A stretch of 64,000 nucleotides of DNA from Zhihengliuella sp. (GTDB taxonomy: Bacteria; Actinomycetota; Actinomycetes; Actinomycetales; Micrococcaceae), in contig NZ_JAPSJL010000012.1 of NCBI RefSeq assembly GCF_031178195.1, positions 1 through 64,000 of the forward strand. Direction: 5' to 3'. The notes beneath the pieces are model-generated. The model was not told the origin of the DNA. It ran no database searches and was given only the letters and a program-made list of their open reading frames with translations. The translations under genes and the position numbers were made by a program. How positions within the stretch are numbered: position 1 is the first letter of the stretch; every line of letters starts with the position of its first letter. This document shows positions 1-9,603 of the stretch, piece by piece.

Positions 1-92
1 AGCAGGGCCGGCCCGTCCTGCGGCTGCATCTGTCCGACCGGGCAGCGGCGCTGGAGCAGTTCCGCGACGCGGTCGCAGCACTGTCCTCGTGA
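1..92 (+). CDS. pgi: Glucose-6-phosphate isomerase, C-terminal end (partial)
   Basis: Only the last 29 codons are in the window, read in the frame that stops at TGA 90-92. The tail (GRPVLRLHL, then an alanine-rich helix ending in AALSS) resembles the C-terminus of the long actinobacterial glucose-6-phosphate isomerases. These commonly sit directly upstream of zwf. The enzyme interconverts glucose-6-phosphate and fructose-6-phosphate in the cytoplasm, so it would feed the same substrate to the zwf product next door. Identity rests mainly on context and a short stretch; transaldolase or another gene of the pentose phosphate block is possible. Confidence 0.5.
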   Translation, partial: QGRPVLRLHLSDRAAALEQFRDAVAALSS

Positions 93-200
93 CCGGCCGG
101 AGCCGGTCCGGTCACGCGCTGGCGCCCGCCGGCCGCACTCCGCTTCCGCCCACGGATTGCCGGGACTCGCTCCCCCGGGTCCCCTACAGGAAAGCCCTAC

Positions 201-1736
201 ATGCCACATTCCAGCCCCAACCCCCTGCGGGACCGCCGCGACCGGCGGCTCAGCCGGATCGCGAGCCCGTCCGCGCTGGTGTTCTTCGGCGTCACCGGCG
301 ATCTCGCCCGCAAGAAGCTCCTGCCCGCCGTCTACGACCTGGCCAACCGCGGCCTGCTGCCGCCGTCGTTCGCCGTGGTGGGCTTCGGCCGCCGCGACTG
401 GAGCGACGAGCAGTTCGTCGCCGAGGTCCGCGGCTGGGTCGAGGCCAACGCGCGCACGGAATTCGACGAGACCGTCTGGCAGCAGCTCGCCGGCGGCTTC
501 CGCTTCGTCACCGGCGGCTTCGATGACGACGACGCGTTCATCCAGCTGCGCGAGACCCTCGAGGAACTGGAGCGCTCCCGCGGCACCCGTGGGAACCACG
601 CGTTCTACCTCTCCATCCCGCCGAACTCCTTCGAGCAGGTCTGCGAGCAGCTCTCGCGCCACGGCCTGGCCACCGCAGAGCAGGAGAAGGCCTGGCGCCG
701 GGTGGTCATCGAGAAGCCGTTCGGCCACGATCTGCAGTCGGCCCGGGAGCTCAACGCGATCGTCGAGAACGTGTTCCCCGCCGACTCCGTCTTCCGCATC
801 GACCACTACCTGGGCAAGGAGACGGTCCAGAACCTCCTGGCCCTCCGGTTCGCGAACCAGCTCTTCGAGCCGATCTGGAATGCGAACTACGTGGACCATG
901 TGCAGATCACCATGGCCGAGGACATCGGCATCGGCGGTCGCGCGAGCTACTACGACGGCGTCGGCGCGGCCCGCGACGTCATCCAGAACCACCTGCTCCA
1001 GCTCCTCGCGCTGACCGCGATGGAGGAACCGATCAGCTTCGACGCTGCGCACCTCCGCACGGAGAAGGAGAAGGTGCTGGCGGCCGTTCGGCTCCCGGAG
1101 GACCTCTCGACCGCCTCGGCCCGGGGGCAGTACACCAGCGGCCTGCAGGGCGGCGAGGAGGTCGTGGGATTCCTCGACGAGGAGGGGTTCAATCCGGCGT
1201 CGAAGACGGAGACCTACGCGGCGCTGCGCCTGGACATCAACACGCGCCGCTGGGCCGGGGTCCCGTTCTACCTCCGGGCCGGCAAGCGCCTCGGTCGCCG
1301 CGTCACGGAGATCGCGGTGGTCTTCAAGCGGGCGCCCAACCTGCTCTTCCGCGACAACACCGAGGCCGACTTCGGGCAGAACGCCGTCGTCATCCGCGTC
1401 CAGCCGGACGAGGGCGCGACGATCCGCTTCGGCTCGAAGGTCCCGGGCACGCAGATGGAGGTCCGCGACGTCACGATGGACTTCGGCTACGGGCACTCCT
1501 TCACGGAGTCCAGCCCGGAGGCCTACGAGCGGCTCATCCTCGACGTGCTCCTGGGCGAGCCGCCCCTGTTCCCGCGGCACGAGGAGGTCGAGCTCTCCTG
1601 GAAGATCCTCGATCCCTTCGAGGAGTACTGGGCGTCGCTCGAGGAGCAGCCCGAACCCTACGCCCCGGGCAGCTGGGGCCCCGCCGGCGCCGACGAATTG
1701 CTGGCACGCGATGGAAGGAGCTGGCGGCGCCCATGA
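201..1736 (+). CDS. zwf: Glucose-6-phosphate 1-dehydrogenase
   Basis: A 511-residue enzyme, the normal length for the family. It oxidises glucose-6-phosphate to 6-phosphogluconolactone with NADP+ (or NAD+) and opens the oxidative pentose phosphate pathway. The N-terminus has the dinucleotide-binding segment FFGVTGDLARKKLLP (about residues 29-43). The family active-site signature RIDHYLGKE starts at residue 199 and includes the substrate-binding Asp-His-Tyr and Lys206. An AGGAAAG ribosome binding site lies 8 nt before the ATG. The stop overlaps the opcA start (ATGA), so the two are translationally coupled, as expected because OpcA assists assembly of this enzyme. Confidence 0.97.
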   Translation: MPHSSPNPLRDRRDRRLSRIASPSALVFFGVTGDLARKKLLPAVYDLANRGLLPPSFAVVGFGRRDWSDEQFVAEVRGWVEANARTEFDETVWQQLAGGFRFVTGGFDDDDAFIQLRETLEELERSRGTRGNHAFYLSIPPNSFEQVCEQLSRHGLATAEQEKAWRRVVIEKPFGHDLQSARELNAIVENVFPADSVFRIDHYLGKETVQNLLALRFANQLFEPIWNANYVDHVQITMAEDIGIGGRASYYDGVGAARDVIQNHLLQLLALTAMEEPISFDAAHLRTEKEKVLAAVRLPEDLSTASARGQYTSGLQGGEEVVGFLDEEGFNPASKTETYAALRLDINTRRWAGVPFYLRAGKRLGRRVTEIAVVFKRAPNLLFRDNTEADFGQNAVVIRVQPDEGATIRFGSKVPGTQMEVRDVTMDFGYGHSFTESSPEAYERLILDVLLGEPPLFPRHEEVELSWKILDPFEEYWASLEEQPEPYAPGSWGPAGADELLARDGRSWRRP

Positions 1737-2674
1737 TCGTCGACCTGCCGGAGACCACGACCTCGCTCGTGGCGAAGAAGATCCAGAAGCTCCGCGAGAC
1801 GGGCGGCGTGGTCGCCCTCTCCCGGGTGCTGACGCTCGTCGTCATCACCCAGCACGGGCACGAGGAGGAGGCGATCGCCGCGGCGAATCTCGCCTCCCGC
1901 GAGCACCCGTGCCGCATCATCGTCGTCGTGCAGGGCTCCGCCGACGAGACCACGCGGCTCGACGCGCAGATCCGCGTGGGCGGCGACGCCGGTGCCTCCG
2001 AGGTGATCGTGCTGACGACGCACGGCGCTCTGGCCGAGCCGGACGAATCCCTCATCTCGGGTCTCCTGCTGCCGGACGCGCCGATCGTCGCCTGGTGGCC
2101 CCACACCATGCCGGAGCACGCGGGCGAGACGCCGATCGGCCGGATCGCGCACCGGCGCATCACCGACTCGCAGTCGGCGCCGGACCCCCGCGAGGCACTG
2201 TTCCGCCTCGCCCGGACCTACCGCGCCGGAGACACGGACCTGGCCTGGACCCGGCTGACGCTCTGGCGGGCCCAGCTCGCGTCGGTCCTGGACCAGGTGG
2301 ACCCGTCGACCGTCACGGACGTGACGGTCAAGGGGGCCAAGGACTCCCCCAGCACCGACCTGCTCGCTGCCTGGCTGACGCTGGCGCTGGATGTGCCGGT
2401 CACCATCGGCTCGACGACGTCGGGCACGGGGGTTCGCAGCGTCCGGCTCTCGCGGGTCGACGGCGACGTGGTCCTCACGCGTCCGCACGGCCACGTGGCC
2501 GAGCTGTACCAGCAGGACCAGCAGGTGCAGCGGATCTCCATGCCGCGCCGGTCACTGTCGGACTGCCTGGCCGAGGAGCTGCGCCGGCTTGATCCGGACG
2601 AGGTCTTCGGAGAGGTCGTCCGTCAGGGGCTGCCCCGCACGAACCTGCAGAGCATCACCGCCAGCGAGCGTTGA
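1733..2674 (+). CDS. opcA: Glucose-6-phosphate dehydrogenase assembly protein OpcA
   Basis: A 313-residue protein typical of actinobacterial and cyanobacterial OpcA. It begins MIVDLPETTT and carries the conserved region with PIVAWWPHTMP near residue 120. OpcA binds and activates the G6PD tetramer; it has no catalytic activity of its own. It overlaps zwf by 4 nt. In many actinobacteria the 6-phosphogluconolactonase gene pgl follows opcA, but here a strong hairpin follows 8 nt after the stop and the next gene is secG on the other strand. Confidence 0.95.
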   Translation: MIVDLPETTTSLVAKKIQKLRETGGVVALSRVLTLVVITQHGHEEEAIAAANLASREHPCRIIVVVQGSADETTRLDAQIRVGGDAGASEVIVLTTHGALAEPDESLISGLLLPDAPIVAWWPHTMPEHAGETPIGRIAHRRITDSQSAPDPREALFRLARTYRAGDTDLAWTRLTLWRAQLASVLDQVDPSTVTDVTVKGAKDSPSTDLLAAWLTLALDVPVTIGSTTSGTGVRSVRLSRVDGDVVLTRPHGHVAELYQQDQQVQRISMPRRSLSDCLAEELRRLDPDEVFGEVVRQGLPRTNLQSITASER

Positions 2675-2682
2675 CCGCCGCA

Positions 2683-2729
2683 GATGCATGAAGGCCGGCC
2701 CCCGTCTCGGGGGCCGGCCTTCGTGCATC
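2683..2729. terminator. Bidirectional hairpin between opcA and secG
   Basis: A perfect 13-bp GC-rich stem (2691-2703 with 2709-2721, loop GTCTC) is extended outward by 8 more pairs with one G-U wobble (2683-2690 with 2722-2729). It lies between the convergent opcA and secG genes and can serve both strands. There is no long U-tract, which is usual in high-GC actinobacteria. Confidence 0.85.
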
Positions 2730-2766
2730 CGGACGAGGAGTGGTCCCGGAGCGCGGGACCGTGCCG

Positions 2767-3018
2767 TCAGGACTCGGCGCTGAAGCGCATGATGAGGCCG
2801 AGCGCGATGACGATCGCGCCCCACACCAGACCCATGCCGATCGTGAGCCGGTTGAGGTTGCGCTCGGCGACGCCCGACGCGTTCAGGTTGCTCGTCATGC
2901 CACCTCCGAACATGTCGGACATCCCGCCGCCGCGACCCTTGTGCAGGAGCACGAGCAGGATGAGCAGGAGGCTGGTGAGCCCGAGCAGGACCTGCAGGAT
3001 GATCTTGAAGACGTCCAC
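2767..3018 (-). CDS. secG: Preprotein translocase subunit SecG
   Basis: An 83-residue membrane protein. Two hydrophobic helices (about residues 5-24 and 58-77) flank the conserved cytoplasmic loop LLHKGRGGGMSDMFGG, the SecG hallmark. SecG joins SecY and SecE in the inner-membrane translocon and improves export efficiency. It is the last gene of gap-pgk-tpiA-secG, 30 nt after tpiA, an arrangement common in Gram-positive bacteria. Confidence 0.96.
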   Translation of the reverse strand: MDVFKIILQVLLGLTSLLLILLVLLHKGRGGGMSDMFGGGMTSNLNASGVAERNLNRLTIGMGLVWGAIVIALGLIMRFSAES

Positions 3019-3048
3019 ATCGGCCTTTCGGTAGTGGTCGCGTCGCGC

Positions 3049-3864
3049 CTAGTCGGTCACGAGGTGATGTTCGAACCGGACAATGTTAGCAAATTCACCG
3101 GCATCCAGGCTCGCACCGCCGACGAGCACGCCATCGACGTCGCGTTCGCGGAGGATGGAGGCGGCGTTGCTGGCCTTGACCGAGCCGCCGTAGAGCAACC
3201 GCACGCGGGAGGCGGTGTCCGCATCGTAGAGGTTCTCGATCTCGGCGCGGAGGGCGGCGCACATCTCCTGCGCGTCGCCCGGCCCTGCGACCTCGCCGGT
3301 GCCGATCGCCCAGACGGGCTCGTAGGCGACGACCAGGTCCGCGACCTTGTCGGCCTCCAACCCGTCGATGTCGGCGCGCAGCTGGGCCAGCGTGTGCTCG
3401 ACGTGCGTGCCTGCCTGCCGGACCTCGAGGCCCTCGCCGACGCAGAGCACCGGGACCAGGCCGTGGCGGTAGGCGGCGTCGACCTTGCTGCGCAGCAGCT
3501 CGTCCGACTCCTGGTGCACGGTCCGGCGCTCCGAGTGGCCGACGAGCACGTAGGTGCAGCCCAGCCGGTCGAGGAACTGGCCGGAGACGTCGCCGGTGTA
3601 GGCCCCGGAGTCGTGCGGGGACAGGTCCTGCCCGCCGTAGACGACCTCCAGGTCGTCGCCGGCGATCAGCGTCTGCACGCCGCGGATATCGGTGAACGGC
3701 GGGAAGATCGCGACCTCGACCCGTTCGTAGTCATGCTTGTTGTCGTCCAGCGTCCACGCGAGTTTCTGGAGGAGCGTGATGCCCTGGACGTGGTCCATGT
3801 TCATCTTCCAGTTGCCCGCGATGAGCGGACGGCGGACATACTTTCCATTGGTGCTGACGGTCAT
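3049..3864 (-). CDS. tpiA: Triosephosphate isomerase
   Basis: A 271-residue TIM barrel that interconverts dihydroxyacetone phosphate and glyceraldehyde-3-phosphate. Catalytic residues are visible: Lys20 in GNWKMN, His110 in GHSER and Glu182 in [11 protein letters not shown]. Phosphate-binding GG motifs lie near the C-terminus. The ATG at 3864 is preferred because GGAAGG is 6 nt upstream and the product then begins MTVSTNG; a GTG three bases earlier is in frame. The start overlaps the pgk stop as TGATG, giving translational coupling. Confidence 0.97.
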   Translation of the reverse strand: MTVSTNGKYVRRPLIAGNWKMNMDHVQGITLLQKLAWTLDDNKHDYERVEVAIFPPFTDIRGVQTLIAGDDLEVVYGGQDLSPHDSGAYTGDVSGQFLDRLGCTYVLVGHSERRTVHQESDELLRSKVDAAYRHGLVPVLCVGEGLEVRQAGTHVEHTLAQLRADIDGLEADKVADLVVAYEPVWAIGTGEVAGPGDAQEMCAALRAEIENLYDADTASRVRLLYGGSVKASNAASILRERDVDGVLVGGASLDAGEFANIVRFEHHLVTD

Positions 3865-5093
3865 CACTGGCCTTCCAGGGCCGTGAGGCCCGGCAGTTCT
3901 TTGCCCTCGAGGTACTCGAGGCTGGCGCCGCCACCGGTGGAGATGTGGCCGAAGTCGTCCTCGTCGAAGCCGAGGCTGCGCACGGCGGAGGCCGAGTCGC
4001 CGCCGCCCACCACGCTGAAGGCCTCGGAGTCGGCGAGGGCCTGGGCCACCGTGCGGGTTCCGCCGGCGAAGGCCTCGATCTCGAACACGCCCATCGGGCC
4101 GTTCCAGAACACGGTGTTGGCGCTGCGGATGTAGCTGGCGAAGCGCTCCGCCGAGTCCGGCCCGATGTCCAGGCCGAGGCCCGTGGAGCCGAAGCGTCCC
4201 GACTCGAGCCCGTCCGCCGGGAGGACCTCGTGCTCGGCGTCCGCGCCGAACTTGCTGGCCACCACGATGTCGGTGGGCAGCACGATCTCGCAGCCGAGCT
4301 CCTCGGCCTTCTTGAGGTACCCGCGGACGGCGTCCACCTGGTCCTCCTCGAGGAGGCTGGCCCCGACCGGGTGCCCGAGGGCCTTCAGGAACGTGAACAC
4401 CATGCCGCCGCCGACCAGCAGGTGGTCGGCCCGGCCCAGCAGGTTCTCGATCACGGCGAGCTTGTCGGAGACCTTGGAGCCGCCGAGCACGACGACGTAG
4501 GGCCGCTTCGGCGCCTCGGTCAGGGTCTTCAGGACCTCGACCTCGGTGCGGACCAGCTCGCCCTGGTAGGCCGGGAGCAGCCCGGCGATGTCGTACACCG
4601 ACGCATGCTTGCGGTGGACGGCGCCGAACGCGTCGTTCACGTAGGCACCGTTCTCGCCGGTCAGCGACGTCAGCTCGGCCGCGAAGGCCTGGCGCTCGGA
4701 CTCGTCCTTGCTGGTCTCGCGTGCGTCGAAGCGGACGTTCTCGAGCACCAGCACCTCGCCGTCGGAGAGGGCCTCGGCCTGGGCCCGGGCGTCCTCGCCG
4801 ACGGTGTCGGCGGCGGTCCGCACCGGGAAGCCCGCCAGCTCACGGAGGCGGTCGGCCGCCGGAGCGATCGAGTACTTCGGCTCGACGGCTCCCTTCGGTC
4901 GGCCCAGGTGGGCCATGACGATGACCCGAGCGCCGGCGTCGACCAGCTGCGTCAGGACGGGCAGGGAGGCGCGGATGCGGCCGTCGTCGGTCACGGTGGA
5001 ACCGTCGAGCGGCACGTTCAGGTCGCTCCGGACCAGAACGTGCCGCCCGCGGACACCATCAGCGATGAGCTCGTTGAGAGTGTGAGAAGTCAT
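3864..5093 (-). CDS. pgk: Phosphoglycerate kinase
   Basis: A 409-residue monomeric glycolytic kinase making ATP from 1,3-bisphosphoglycerate. The N-terminal substrate-binding signature [13 protein letters not shown] is at residues 20-32. The nucleotide domain shows [17 protein letters not shown] and the C-terminal GGGDSASAV and [14 protein letters not shown] motifs. It sits between gap (24 nt upstream) and tpiA (overlapping) in one operon, so three successive steps of lower glycolysis are made together. Confidence 0.98.
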   Translation of the reverse strand: MTSHTLNELIADGVRGRHVLVRSDLNVPLDGSTVTDDGRIRASLPVLTQLVDAGARVIVMAHLGRPKGAVEPKYSIAPAADRLRELAGFPVRTAADTVGEDARAQAEALSDGEVLVLENVRFDARETSKDESERQAFAAELTSLTGENGAYVNDAFGAVHRKHASVYDIAGLLPAYQGELVRTEVEVLKTLTEAPKRPYVVVLGGSKVSDKLAVIENLLGRADHLLVGGGMVFTFLKALGHPVGASLLEEDQVDAVRGYLKKAEELGCEIVLPTDIVVASKFGADAEHEVLPADGLESGRFGSTGLGLDIGPDSAERFASYIRSANTVFWNGPMGVFEIEAFAGGTRTVAQALADSEAFSVVGGGDSASAVRSLGFDEDDFGHISTGGGASLEYLEGKELPGLTALEGQ

Positions 5094-5117
5094 AGTGTCA
5101 GGCTATCCGATCGCCGC

Positions 5118-6533
<1,416 letters not shown>

Positions 6534-6564
6534 CGGCCCTGCGATCCGTCGAATCGCAGGGCCG
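6534..6564 (-). terminator. Terminator hairpin after whiA
   Basis: A 12-bp perfect stem (CGGCCCTGCGAT at 6534-6545 with its complement at 6553-6564, 7-nt loop) starts 24 nt after the whiA stop on the minus strand. It probably ends the rapZ-yvcK-whiA transcript. Confidence 0.75.
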
Positions 6565-6587
6565 TCGGGGGCCTCGGCCGTCCGGCT

Positions 6588-7568
6588 TCAGTTGTCCATG
6601 AACTCCGCGGCGACGCCCTCCTCGGTGCTGGCGATGCCCAGCTCGGAGGCGCGCTTGTCCGCCATGGCCAGCAGGCGCCGGATGCGCCCCGCGATGGCGT
6701 CCTTGGTCATCGGCGGCTCGGCGAGCCGGCCGAGCTCGTCGAGGCTGGCCTGCTTGTGGGCGACGCGCAGCATGCCCGCGTAGCGCAGGTGCTCGGGGAC
6801 GTCGTCGCCGAGGATCTCCAGCGCCCGCTCCACGCGGGCGCCGGCGGCCACGGCGGCCTGTGCCGACCGGCGCAGGTTCGCGTCATCGAAGTTGGCCAGC
6901 CGGTTGGCGGTGGCGCGGACTTCCTTGCGCATGCGCCGCTCCTCCCACGCCAGCAGCGTCTCGTGCGCGCCCATCCGCGTGAGCAGCGCGGCGATGCTGT
7001 CCCCGTCGCGGATCACCACGCGGTCGACGCCGCGGACCTCGCGGGCCTTGGCGACGATCCCGAGGCGCCGCGCGGAGCCGACGAGCGCCAGGGCCGCCTC
7101 GGGGCCCGGGCAGGTGATCTCGAGGGCGGAGGAGCGACCGGGCTCGGTCAGCGAGCCGTGAGCGAGGAACGCGCCGCGCCAGACGGCCTCGGCGTCCGCC
7201 GTCGAGCCGTTGACGATGACCGAGGGCAGACCGCGCACCGGGCGGCCCCGTCCGTCGAGCAGTCCGGTCTGGCGGGCCAGGGCCTCGCCCTCGCGGACCA
7301 CGCGCACCACGTAGCGGCTGCCGCGGCGCAGTCCGCCGCCGGAGACCACGATGATCTCGGCCTGGTGCCCGTAGACCTCGGCGATGTACTGGCGGATGCG
7401 GCGGGCGGAGGCCGCGAGATCGAGTTCGGCCTCGATGACGATCCGCCCGGAGATGATGTGCAGCCCACCGGCGAAGCGCAGGGTCGCGGAGACCTCCGCC
7501 TTGCGCTCGGACGACTTCTTGATGTCGAGCCGGGCGAGCTCATCTTTGACCGACGCGGTCAATGCCAT
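6588..7568 (-). CDS. whiA: DNA-binding regulator WhiA
   Basis: A 326-residue WhiA, a regulator fusing a degenerate LAGLIDADG homing-endonuclease domain (N-terminal two thirds) with a C-terminal helix-turn-helix ([21 protein letters not shown], near residues 275-295). In Streptomyces WhiA works with WhiB to switch on division and sporulation genes. In non-sporulating actinobacteria it is linked to cell division. It lies 2 nt after yvcK in the conserved rapZ-yvcK-whiA block. Confidence 0.96.
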   Translation of the reverse strand: MALTASVKDELARLDIKKSSERKAEVSATLRFAGGLHIISGRIVIEAELDLAASARRIRQYIAEVYGHQAEIIVVSGGGLRRGSRYVVRVVREGEALARQTGLLDGRGRPVRGLPSVIVNGSTADAEAVWRGAFLAHGSLTEPGRSSALEITCPGPEAALALVGSARRLGIVAKAREVRGVDRVVIRDGDSIAALLTRMGAHETLLAWEERRMRKEVRATANRLANFDDANLRRSAQAAVAAGARVERALEILGDDVPEHLRYAGMLRVAHKQASLDELGRLAEPPMTKDAIAGRIRRLLAMADKRASELGIASTEEGVAAEFMDN

Positions 7569-7570
7569 GG

Positions 7571-8620
7571 CTAGGAAACCTCACTCGCTGATTCTGGGCT
7601 GCTGAACGTCGTGAACACGTCATGGTACGCGTTGGCGAGCCGCAGGGGGGAATGGACCGGGCGGCCCGGCGCCGCCCCCACCTTATCGAAGAAGACGACG
7701 GCGCCGAGCTCGCCGGCGGCCTCCCGGAAGGCATCCCGGTCCCCGACGGCGGAGGGGTCGGCGACGACGGCGTCGAAGCGCAGGTCGGGCGCGTGGCGGT
7801 GCAGCACCCGGAGGTGGTCCGGTGCCGAGAGGCCCGTGGTCTCGCGGGTGTGTGTGGTGAGATTCATGGTCAGCAGGCGCCGGGCCGGCGTCTTCTCCAG
7901 CGCCTGCCGCGTCTCCGGCAGGAGCAGGTGCGGCAGGACCGACGTGTACCAGGAGCCCGGGCCGAGGATCACCCAGTCCGCTAATTCGATGGCGTCGAGG
8001 GCCTCCGGGCAGCCGGGTGCGTCGGCAGGCTCCAGCTCGACCGACTGGATCATGCCGATGCGGCTGGCCTCGGCGAGATTTGCCTGCCCGGAGACGGTCC
8101 GCGCGACCAGCCGGCCGTCGTCGGACTGTGCCAGGACGGTGCCGCGGATGTGCAGCGGTGTCCCGCTCATGGGGAGCACGGTCCCGCGGGCGCCGAGGAG
8201 CGCACCGGCCCACCGCAGCCCGTCGACGGTGTTGCCGAGCAGTTCCCAGAGCGTGACGATGAGCAGGTTGCCCATGGCGTGGTTCTCGAGCGAGCTCGGG
8301 ACGTCGCCGGGGGTCTTGAAGCGGTGCTGCATCACGTCGCGCCAGGTCCGGCCCCAGTCGGAGTCGTCGCACAAGGCCGCCAGCGCCATGCGCAGGTCCC
8401 CCGGGGGCAGCACGTCGTACTCGGCGCGGAGCCGGCCGGACGAGCCGCCGTCGTCGGCGACCGTCACGATCGCCGTCAGGTCGGTGGTGAGGCGGCGCAG
8501 CGCCGCGAGCGAGGCCGAGAGCCCGTGCCCCCCGCCGAGCGCCGCGACGCGCACGCGCGGGGTGTCGGAGGTGGTGGCGCGCGGCGGGACCAGCGGGATC
8601 TGCCCGGTGAACATCGTCAT
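7571..8620 (-). CDS. yvcK: YvcK/CofD-like protein (gluconeogenesis factor family)
   Basis: A 349-residue protein of the CofD/YvcK family. It has the N-terminal nucleotide-binding motif [11 protein letters not shown], then [11 protein letters not shown] and [12 protein letters not shown], and the [14 protein letters not shown] motif in the second half. YvcK proteins bind UDP-sugars and affect cell shape and growth on gluconeogenic carbon sources in Bacillus and Mycobacterium. The start is 3 nt after the rapZ stop with GGGAG in the rapZ end. Its exact biochemical role here cannot be read from sequence. Confidence 0.94.
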   Translation of the reverse strand: MTMFTGQIPLVPPRATTSDTPRVRVAALGGGHGLSASLAALRRLTTDLTAIVTVADDGGSSGRLRAEYDVLPPGDLRMALAALCDDSDWGRTWRDVMQHRFKTPGDVPSSLENHAMGNLLIVTLWELLGNTVDGLRWAGALLGARGTVLPMSGTPLHIRGTVLAQSDDGRLVARTVSGQANLAEASRIGMIQSVELEPADAPGCPEALDAIELADWVILGPGSWYTSVLPHLLLPETRQALEKTPARRLLTMNLTTHTRETTGLSAPDHLRVLHRHAPDLRFDAVVADPSAVGDRDAFREAAGELGAVVFFDKVGAAPGRPVHSPLRLANAYHDVFTTFSSPESASEVS

Positions 8621-8623
8621 CTG

Positions 8624-9511
8624 CTACTCCCGGCCCAGGTCCCGGTGGTTGATGCGCACGGTGATGCTCGGGACCTGGCTCAGGCGGTGCGCCAGCTCCT
8701 CGACGACGGCGACCGACCGGTGCTTGCCCCCCGTGCAGCCCAGCGCGATGGTCGCGTAGTGCTTGTTCTCGCGGCGGTAGCCCTCGAGGACCGGCTTGAG
8801 CGCCTCGACGTAGTTCGCGACGAACTGCTCGGTGCCCTCCGCCTGGAAGACGTAGTCCCGGACGGGCGCCTCCTGGCCGGTGTGCGGACGCAGCTCCGGC
8901 ACCCAGTGCGGGTTGGGGATGAACCGCACGTCCGCGACGAAGTTGGCGTCCGCCGGCAGGCCGTACTTGAAGCCGAAGCTCATCAGGTTCAGCCGGACCA
9001 CGATCGGCCCGTCCTCGCTGAAGAGCTCCGTGATCTCCGTCGAGAGCGTATGGATGTTCCGGTCCGTGGTGTCCAGGACGATCTCGGCCTTGGTGCGCAG
9101 CGGCTCCAGCAGCTCGCGCTCGGCGCGGATCCCGTCGAGCAGGCTGCCCTCCCCCTGGAGCGGGTGGGGGCGGCGGCCCTGCTCGAAGCGGCGCACGAGC
9201 GCGTCGTCGTCCGCGTCGACGAACAGGAGCCGGTAGGCCACGCCGGCGGCGGTGAGCTCGCCGAGGGCATCGCTCAGGCGCGGGAAGAAGGAGTGGCTGC
9301 GCACGTCCAGGACCACGCCGAGCTTGTGCAGGGTGCCCCGCTCGCCGATGTCGGTGAGCATCCGCAGCATCTGCGGTGGGAGATTCTCCACGACGTACCA
9401 GCCGTGGTCCTCGAGGGCGTGCGCGACGGTCGTGCGGCCGGCGCCGGACATGCCGGTGATCACCAGCAGCTCGGTCTCCTCGGGTTTCACGGCTTCCAGC
9501 TCGGTAGTCAT
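8624..9511 (-). CDS. rapZ: RNase adapter protein RapZ / P-loop nucleotide-binding YvcJ
   Basis: A 295-residue RapZ/YvcJ protein. The Walker A motif GMSGAGRTT is at about residues 20-28, followed by HALEDHGWYVVENLPP, typical of the family. The C-terminal domain contains IALGCTGGKHRSV and RDLG at the end. In E. coli RapZ steers RNase E to GlmZ sRNA and senses glucosamine-6-phosphate; in Gram-positives it is a nucleotide-binding protein of less certain role. First gene of the rapZ-yvcK-whiA unit, 92 nt after uvrC. Confidence 0.95.
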   Translation of the reverse strand: MTTELEAVKPEETELLVITGMSGAGRTTVAHALEDHGWYVVENLPPQMLRMLTDIGERGTLHKLGVVLDVRSHSFFPRLSDALGELTAAGVAYRLLFVDADDDALVRRFEQGRRPHPLQGEGSLLDGIRAERELLEPLRTKAEIVLDTTDRNIHTLSTEITELFSEDGPIVVRLNLMSFGFKYGLPADANFVADVRFIPNPHWVPELRPHTGQEAPVRDYVFQAEGTEQFVANYVEALKPVLEGYRRENKHYATIALGCTGGKHRSVAVVEELAHRLSQVPSITVRINHRDLGRE

Positions 9512-9603
9512 ACCGTCAGTCTAGGGCCAGCCCGGGCCACGCCCGCGGACACTCGGCAGGGCGCCGTCTGTGGATCCGCTCCCAGTCCCCTGCCCGTCGG
9601 CCG

